Origin: Pseudomonas sp. S31
Lineage (GTDB): Bacteria > Pseudomonadota > Gammaproteobacteria > Pseudomonadales > Pseudomonadaceae
Reading direction: 5' to 3'
Assembly: GCF_016648105.1 (NCBI RefSeq)
Contig: NZ_JACVVE010000006.1
Coordinates: 140,979-204,978, forward strand
Length of the DNA stretch: 64,000 nucleotides
Part shown: in pieces, positions 58,052-64,000 of the stretch
Position numbering within the stretch: the first letter of the stretch is position 1
Layout: every line of letters begins with the position of its first letter
Position numbers and translations under genes: made by a program
The notes under the pieces: generated by a model
Databases searched by the model: none
Told to the model about the DNA's origin: nothing
What the model saw: only the letters and a program-made list of their open reading frames with translations

Positions 58052-60082
58052 TCATGCCTCCGTCTTGCCGGGCATTGCAGGCGCCGGCTGGCCAAGTGGC
58101 AGGCGCAGGGTGAAGCAGGTGCCCTGGCCGGGCGTGGACTGTACCTCCATCTGCCCCTTGTGGTTGTTGGTGATGATGAAATACGAAACCGACAAGCCGA
58201 GCCCGGTACCCTGGCCGATTTCCTTGGTGGTGAAGAACGGCTCGAAGGTGCGCTTGCGCACCGCTTCGGGCATGCCGACGCCGTTGTCCTCGACCTGGAT
58301 TTCCGCCCAGGGCGGGTTGAGCCGGGTGCGCAGGGTGATGCGCCCGGGCTCGCTGGGCTGGGGGCGCAGGTGGATGGCTTGAGCGGCGTTCTTCAACAGG
58401 TTGAGCAGCACTTGTTCCAGCTCGTTGGAGGTGCATGGAACGGGCCCCAGGTTGGGGTCGAACTGACGGACGATGGCCTGGCCCTTGAAGTCGAAGCCGA
58501 TGGTCAGGTCGAAGTCGTTGCTGGCGATTTCCACGGCCTGGTCGATCAGCCCGGGCAGGTCGCAGGGGGCCAGCTGGCGGTTGCTGCGGCGGCTGAAGCT
58601 GAGCATGTGGGTGACGATCTTGGCCGCCCGCGCGCCGGCCTGCTGGATACCGTCGAGCAATTGCGGTACTTCCCGGCTGTCGAGGTAGCGATTGACGCCG
58701 GACAGGTCGATGCCCAGTTCCTCGGCCTGCTCCTGGTTGCGTGGCAGGTCCGGTGACAGGCGCCGGCGGATGTTCTGCACATTGTGCAGGATCGCCCCCA
58801 GCGGGTTGTTGATCTCGTGGGCCATGCCGGCGGCCAGGCCGCCCACCGAAAGCATCTTCTCCGATTGCACCATCATTTCTTCCAGCGACAGGCGCTGGGT
58901 GATGTCGTCGATGCGGATCACCACGCCGCGGCCGCCACCGCCCATCAGTGGGTAGAAGGTCAGGGCGTAGTGGCGCAAGTCGTCGTCCTTGGGCCAGGTG
59001 ACCCGCTCGATCTTCGCCACCCGGTGCTTTTCCACGCTCTCCTTGAGTTGCGGCAGAAACGGCCGCAGCGGCTCGAAAGCGATGAAGATCGGCTGGTTCA
59101 ACGCCTCGTCCAGCGGCGTGCCGGAAAGTACCGTGGCCTCGTGGTTCCACTGGGTGACGTAGAGCTGTTCGTCGAGGGCGATCAGCGCCGAGGGCATGGA
59201 GTCGATGATGCTGTTGAGGTAGTTCTGGAAACCCGTGAGCTTTTTCTCGATCTTGCTGCGGACCTGGACTTCCAGCTCCAGCTTGCGGTTGGTGTGGCGG
59301 GTCTCTTCGGCCAGGCCCTGGGCCTGGTCGTAGGCGCTCTGGAACTCGTCGCGGGTACGCTTGAGCTGCTGCTCGCGCGCCTCGATGCGCGACAGCATGG
59401 TGTTGAACGCCTCGGCCAGGCTGCCGATTTCGTCGTCATTGCCGCGCTTGGCGCGCAGGGCATAGCTCTCTTCGCGGGTGACCTGGCGGCTGAGTTCTTC
59501 GAGCTGGTTGATCGGTTGGGTGATCAGGCGCTTGATCTGCCGGGCGATGACCAGCCACAGCAGGATACTGAACACCAGGATCGCCAGGCTGGCGCTGAGC
59601 GTGCCGGTGTAGAACGCGGTCGGCAGTTCACTGCTGGCCACCAGCAACAGGTGAGCCGGCGGGCGGGCATCACGCGGCAGGCGCACCAGCTGGGTGCTGC
59701 GAAACTCCATCAGCCGCCAGCCATCGATGTTGCGGTAGCGCTTGGGCAGGGTCAGTGGCTCGCCATGCTGCAATTGCGCCAGCATGCGGCCATCGCCGCC
59801 GTAGATGGCGGCGGCGCGCAACGGGGTGTAGCTGTCCAGCTCGCGCAGCAGCGCCGTGGCCGACTCGCTGTCGTCGCCGGCGCGGGCTGACAACTGCGGG
59901 TTGGAAACCAGGCGGCCGATGGTCTGCAGGGCCTGGGGCGCCATGCTCTCCTGGGTGATCCAGTACGCGGCGCTGATGAAGGTCAGGTTGGCCACCAGCA
60001 GGATGGTCACCAGCAGCACCAGCAACGCTGCCAGCAGCTTCTGCCCGACCGGGAGGTTGTCCAGGCGTTTGCGCAGGGTCAT
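58052..60082 (-). CDS. membrane sensor histidine kinase (orphan)
   Basis: A 676-residue kinase: membrane helix (about 17-40), periplasmic domain (about 41-160), second helix (about 162-182), HAMP (about 185-235), coiled coil, PAS-like domain (about 280-390), then HisKA with phospho-acceptor His422 (GMAHEINNPLGAI) and HATPase_c (NLLKNAAQAI, DNGVGMPE, GTGLGLSVSYFII). No response regulator gene adjoins it, so its partner is unknown. ATG 60082 chosen over TTG 60088. TMP-synthase/PduO neighbours give no hint of the signal. Confidence 0.9.
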   Translation of the reverse strand: MTLRKRLDNLPVGQKLLAALLVLLVTILLVANLTFISAAYWITQESMAPQALQTIGRLVSNPQLSARAGDDSESATALLRELDSYTPLRAAAIYGGDGRMLAQLQHGEPLTLPKRYRNIDGWRLMEFRSTQLVRLPRDARPPAHLLLVASSELPTAFYTGTLSASLAILVFSILLWLVIARQIKRLITQPINQLEELSRQVTREESYALRAKRGNDDEIGSLAEAFNTMLSRIEAREQQLKRTRDEFQSAYDQAQGLAEETRHTNRKLELEVQVRSKIEKKLTGFQNYLNSIIDSMPSALIALDEQLYVTQWNHEATVLSGTPLDEALNQPIFIAFEPLRPFLPQLKESVEKHRVAKIERVTWPKDDDLRHYALTFYPLMGGGGRGVVIRIDDITQRLSLEEMMVQSEKMLSVGGLAAGMAHEINNPLGAILHNVQNIRRRLSPDLPRNQEQAEELGIDLSGVNRYLDSREVPQLLDGIQQAGARAAKIVTHMLSFSRRSNRQLAPCDLPGLIDQAVEIASNDFDLTIGFDFKGQAIVRQFDPNLGPVPCTSNELEQVLLNLLKNAAQAIHLRPQPSEPGRITLRTRLNPPWAEIQVEDNGVGMPEAVRKRTFEPFFTTKEIGQGTGLGLSVSYFIITNNHKGQMEVQSTPGQGTCFTLRLPLGQPAPAMPGKTEA

Positions 60083-60120
60083 GGGCAAGCAATGTCCGTA
60101 TCCGATTGAAGGTGCCAGCG

Positions 60121-61125
<1,005 letters not shown>

Positions 61126-61140
61126 TTATGGAGGATAGCC

Positions 61141-61626
61141 ATGCCGTCGTTCGACGTGGTATCGGAACTGGACAAGCACGAAGTACAAAACGCGGTCGAC
61201 AACGCCATCAAGGACCTCGACCGCCGTTACGACCTCAAGGGCAAGGGCAGCTTCGAGTTCAAGGACAAGGAACAGACCGTGGTGCTGACCGCCGAGGAGG
61301 AGTTCCAGCTCGAGGCGATGCTGGAAATCCTGCGCCTGGCCCTGGTCAAGCGCAAGATCGACGTCAAGTGCCTGGAAACCAAGGACCCGTACGCCTCCGG
61401 CAAGGAAAAGAAGCAGGAAGCCAAGTTCCGCGAAGGCATCGACAAGGACCTGGCGAAGAAGATCGTCGCCACCATCAAGGACGGCAAGCTGAAGGTCCAG
61501 GCCGCCATCCAGGGCGAGCAGGTGCGCGTCACCGGCAAGAAGCGCGACGACCTGCAGGAAGCCATCGCCCTGCTGCGTACCAAGGAATTCGACATGCCGC
61601 TGCAGTTCAACAACTTCCGCGACTGA
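61141..61626 (+). CDS. yajQ: YajQ-family nucleotide-binding protein
   Basis: A 161-residue protein of the UPF0234/YajQ family: [36 protein letters not shown] and a C-terminal [20 protein letters not shown]. Xanthomonas and Pseudomonas homologues bind c-di-GMP. AUG preceded by GGAGG. Monocistronic. Confidence 0.95.
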   Translation: MPSFDVVSELDKHEVQNAVDNAIKDLDRRYDLKGKGSFEFKDKEQTVVLTAEEEFQLEAMLEILRLALVKRKIDVKCLETKDPYASGKEKKQEAKFREGIDKDLAKKIVATIKDGKLKVQAAIQGEQVRVTGKKRDDLQEAIALLRTKEFDMPLQFNNFRD

Positions 61627-61640
61627 GGCGGATGTCGTTC

Positions 61641-61675
61641 GGAACCGGCTGGCGCTGCGACTGTCCACCGGTTCC
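61641..61675. repeat. inverted repeat after yajQ
   Basis: GGAACCGG (61641-61648) and CCGGTTCC (61668-61675) are perfect complements; a third partial copy CCGGTTCT lies near 61698. No T-tract. Confidence 0.45.
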
Positions 61676-61740
61676 AAGGCCGTGGCTCGTCCAGTGGCCG
61701 GTTCTAGCTTGCAGTTGCCGTTCGGCATCAGGAGATGAAT

Positions 61741-62583
61741 ATGGATTTGAACGCTGAAGTCGATCAGCTGGTTCGCCAATCGCAGACCTGGGTTCCCTTG
61801 ATCATGGAATACGGCAGCCGTGTGCTGCTGGCCCTGCTGACCCTGGCCATCGGTTGGTGGATCACCAACATGATCAGCGACCGCCTGGCCCGTCTGGTCG
61901 GGCTGAAGGTGCATGATCCGGCGTTGCAAAGTTTCATTCGCACGCTGACCAACATCGTGCTGAAGATCATGCTGGCGATCAGCGTGGCCTCGATGATCGG
62001 CATCGAAACCACCTCGTTCGTGGCGGCCATCGGTGGTGCCACCCTGGCCATCGGCCTGGCCCTGCAAGGCAGCCTGGCTAACTTCGCCGGCGGCGTGTTG
62101 ATCCTGCTGTTCCGCCCGTTCCGCATCGGTGACTGGATCGAGGCGCAGGGTGTCAGCGGCACCGTCGACAGCATCCAGATCTTCCACACCGTGCTGCGCA
62201 CCGGTGACAACAAGACGGTCATCGTGCCCAACGGTACCCTGTCCAACGGCATCATCACCAATACCAACCGCCAGCCGACCCGCCAGGTGGTGTTCAACGT
62301 TGGCGTCGACTACGAAGCCGATCTGCAGAAGGCCCGTGAGGTGCTGCTTGAGCTGGCCAAGGACCCACGCGTGCTGCCGGAGCCAGCGCCAGCGGCGGTG
62401 ATCTCGGAGTTGGGCGACAGCTCGATCACGGTATCGCTGCGCGTCTGGGTGAAGACGGCGGACTACTGGGGGCTGATGTTCATGCTCAACGAGCAGGCGC
62501 GTGACCGCCTGAAGGCCGAAGGGATCGACATCCCGTTCCCGCAGCGGGTGATTCGCGTGGTGCAGGAGACTGCCGCGCAGTAA
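61741..62583 (+). CDS. mscS: small-conductance mechanosensitive channel (MscS)
   Basis: A 280-residue MscS channel: three membrane helices, with the pore helix rich in Gly and Ala (GLALQGSLANFAGGVLILLF), then the beta domain (RPFRIGDWIE, VPNGTLSNGIITN) and a C-terminal cytoplasmic cage. ATG 61741 has AGGAG 6 bases upstream; ATG 61735 overlaps that site. Releases osmolytes on hypo-osmotic shock. Confidence 0.94.
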   Translation: MDLNAEVDQLVRQSQTWVPLIMEYGSRVLLALLTLAIGWWITNMISDRLARLVGLKVHDPALQSFIRTLTNIVLKIMLAISVASMIGIETTSFVAAIGGATLAIGLALQGSLANFAGGVLILLFRPFRIGDWIEAQGVSGTVDSIQIFHTVLRTGDNKTVIVPNGTLSNGIITNTNRQPTRQVVFNVGVDYEADLQKAREVLLELAKDPRVLPEPAPAAVISELGDSSITVSLRVWVKTADYWGLMFMLNEQARDRLKAEGIDIPFPQRVIRVVQETAAQ

Positions 62584-62597
62584 TTCCAGCCGAAGGC

Positions 62598-62711
62598 CGG
62601 GGCCGCTTTGCGGCCCTTCGCGGGCAAGCCCGCTCCCACAGGGTCCAGCGTTGGGCTTGTGTAGGAGCGGTCTTGCCCCGCGAAGGGGCGCGCAGCGGCC
62701 CCGGTTTTTTC
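62598..62711. repeat. REP pair in a larger hairpin, ending in T6
   Basis: CTTCGCGGGCAAGCCCGCTC and the inverse GGAGCGGTCTTGCCCCGCGA, enclosed by GGGGCCGC / GCGGCCCC arms and followed by TTTTTT. Could also terminate mscS. Confidence 0.85.
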
Positions 62712-62795
62712 TGCCTCCTTACACTTGTTCACAGCAAACCTCCGCCATTTCTGGCATATACCCTGACCCCTCCTGCCTCCACCCGATACCCCACC

Positions 62796-64000
62796 ATGAA
62801 GCCACTGCTGTACATCACCCCCCTCCGAGCCCTGCTGTTCGGCTTGACCCTGGCCCTGTTCGAACTGCTGACCTACCTGGCCAGCGACGCCGTGATGCCG
62901 GCCATGCCGGTAGTGGTCGAACACCTCGACGCCAGCCCGCAATACATCCCCCATGCCCTGAACCTGTACCTGCTGGGCGGCGTGGTGTTGCAGTGGCTGA
63001 TCGGCCCACTGGCCGACCGCTATGGCCGCCGCCCCCTGCTGCTGGTGGGCTGCGCGGCCTTTGCGCTGGCCTGCGTGGCTACTTACTGGGTCCAGGACAT
63101 CGGCCTGTTCAACCTGCTACGGCTGCTGCAGGGCATCGGCCTTGGCTTCGTGGTGACGGTGAGCTATCCGGCATTGAACGAGGCATTCAGCGAAGCCGAT
63201 GCCGTGCGCATGATGGCGTTGCTGGCCAATATCGCGTTGCTCTCGCCGCTGCTCGGACCGTTGGTGGGCACCTTGATGCTGCAATGGCTGGATTGGCGCT
63301 GGCTATTCGTCGCCTTCGCGGTCGGCGCGGTGCTGACGTGGCTGCTGCTGTACCGGTTGATGCCGGAAACCCTCGGGGTGGAGCGCCGCGATGGCTCGCG
63401 CCTGGCGTTCACGCCAATCCACCTGCTGCCGCTGCTCGCCGGCTACGGGCAGTTGCTGGCAAACCGACGCTTCGTCGCCGGCAGCGCTGCGCTGGGCCTG
63501 GTTGGCCTGCCGCTGATCGGCTGGATCGGCCTGTCGCCGGTGCTGCTGATCCATGACGAAGGCCTGAGCACGCTGGAGTACGCCCTGTGGCAGTTGCCGG
63601 TGTTCGGCGGGTTGATCATCGGTAACTTGATCATCAACCGCATCGCCGATCGCTACCCGTTGCCGGCGCTGGTGCGCGGGGCTCTGTGGCCGTATCTGGC
63701 GGGGTTGTGCCTGATGGTGCTGGCGACCTGGTGCTGGCCGACGGTGACCAGCGTGGTCGCCGGTATGTCGCTGTATGCCCTGGGCCTGGGGGTGGCCAAT
63801 GCGGTGCTGTATCGCATGACGCTGTTCGCCAGCGAGCAGAGCAAGGGGCTGGTCTCGGCCATGCTGGGGATGATCACCATTGCCTTGCTGGGGCTGGGTG
63901 GGGCGTTGCTGGCGATGATCGGGGCAGGCGACAGCCTGGTGCATTTCGCCCTGGCGGCGGGGGTGGCCGGGGCGCTGGCGCTGTGGCCGCTGTGGTGGGT
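62796..64000 (+). CDS. MdfA-family MFS multidrug transporter (5' part; runs off the window)
   Basis: About 401 codons of an MFS transporter that continues past the edge. It aligns from memory with E. coli MdfA along its length: the first helix holds Glu23 and Asp31 (LFELLTYLASDAVMPAM), matching MdfA's membrane acidic pair; then YLLGGVVLQWLIGPLADRYG, LLRLLQGIGLGFV, ANIALLSPLLGPLVG, NRRFVAGSAALGLVGLPLIG and TLFASEQSKG. Proton-coupled drug export is likely; substrates unknown. The ATG at 62796 has no strong ribosome-binding site. Confidence 0.88.
   Translation, partial: MKPLLYITPLRALLFGLTLALFELLTYLASDAVMPAMPVVVEHLDASPQYIPHALNLYLLGGVVLQWLIGPLADRYGRRPLLLVGCAAFALACVATYWVQDIGLFNLLRLLQGIGLGFVVTVSYPALNEAFSEADAVRMMALLANIALLSPLLGPLVGTLMLQWLDWRWLFVAFAVGAVLTWLLLYRLMPETLGVERRDGSRLAFTPIHLLPLLAGYGQLLANRRFVAGSAALGLVGLPLIGWIGLSPVLLIHDEGLSTLEYALWQLPVFGGLIIGNLIINRIADRYPLPALVRGALWPYLAGLCLMVLATWCWPTVTSVVAGMSLYALGLGVANAVLYRMTLFASEQSKGLVSAMLGMITIALLGLGGALLAMIGAGDSLVHFALAAGVAGALALWPLWW

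Noticed and set aside
57489..59150. Long minus-strand frame that would extend the PduO-type protein by over 360 residues
   Set aside because: The added part overlaps the kinase gene in another frame and is low-complexity; the 186-residue protein has its own GGAGG site.

Overview
This 64-kb window is chromosomal DNA of a Pseudomonas, most likely of the P. putida group. Support for this: high-GC genes with strong NNC/NNG codon use, P. putida-type REP hairpins between operons, a 398-residue methionine gamma-lyase with its divergent Lrp-type regulator, AlgW, the aapJQMP transporter, and a complete mra/dcw cluster with the gene order typical of the genus. No plasmid, phage or insertion-sequence genes were seen, and no tRNA or CRISPR array. 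One structural RNA, RNase P RNA, is present.

Layout. 0-9 kb: rhlB, a small serine carboxylesterase, the amino-acid ABC transporter aapJQMP (with a good sigma-54 promoter upstream), algW and a Nif3-family gene. 9-12 kb: sulfate activation, cysD and the fused cysNC. 12-16.4 kb: an AT-richer accessory interval. It holds a single-domain mannose-binding-lectin-like protein flanked by two paralogous small lipoproteins, the mdeR/mdeA pair, and a remnant nuclease-bacteriocin locus. That remnant has two colicin/pyocin-type immunity genes and two tandem fragments of HNH nuclease C-termini. 16.4-22.5 kb: zapG (yhcB), an alpha/beta hydrolase, trpS with an extra C-terminal domain, zapE, a GlxA-type AraC regulator and an aldo/keto reductase. 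22.7-32.2 kb: rplM-rpsI, petABC (cytochrome bc1), sspAB, a dolP-like BON lipoprotein, diaA, yraN, lpoA and rsmI. 32.2-32.6 kb: rnpB. 32.8-50.7 kb: mraZ-rsmH-ftsL-ftsI-murE-murF-mraY-murD-ftsW-murG-murC-ddlB-ftsQ-ftsA-ftsZ-lpxC, tightly packed and mostly with overlapping stop/start codons. 50.7-64 kb: a DUF721/DciA-like gene, secA, argJ, a GST-like gene, a Nudix-ThiE fusion, a PduO-type adenosyltransferase, an orphan sensor kinase, panE, yajQ, an MscS channel and the 5' part of an MdfA-like MFS transporter that runs off the window.

Most of the window is conserved core: septal peptidoglycan synthesis and its control (dcw cluster, lpoA, zapE, zapG), envelope quality control (algW, dolP) and central energy and sulfur metabolism. 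The least ordinary part is 12.0-16.4 kb. Three genes there are too short or start too unusually to be found by a simple ATG/GTG/TTG search with a 60-residue cut-off: two lipoproteins of 52 and 59 residues, and an immunity gene whose only plausible start is ATT. Everything is read from sequence alone. Family names rest on remembered motifs, not on searches.
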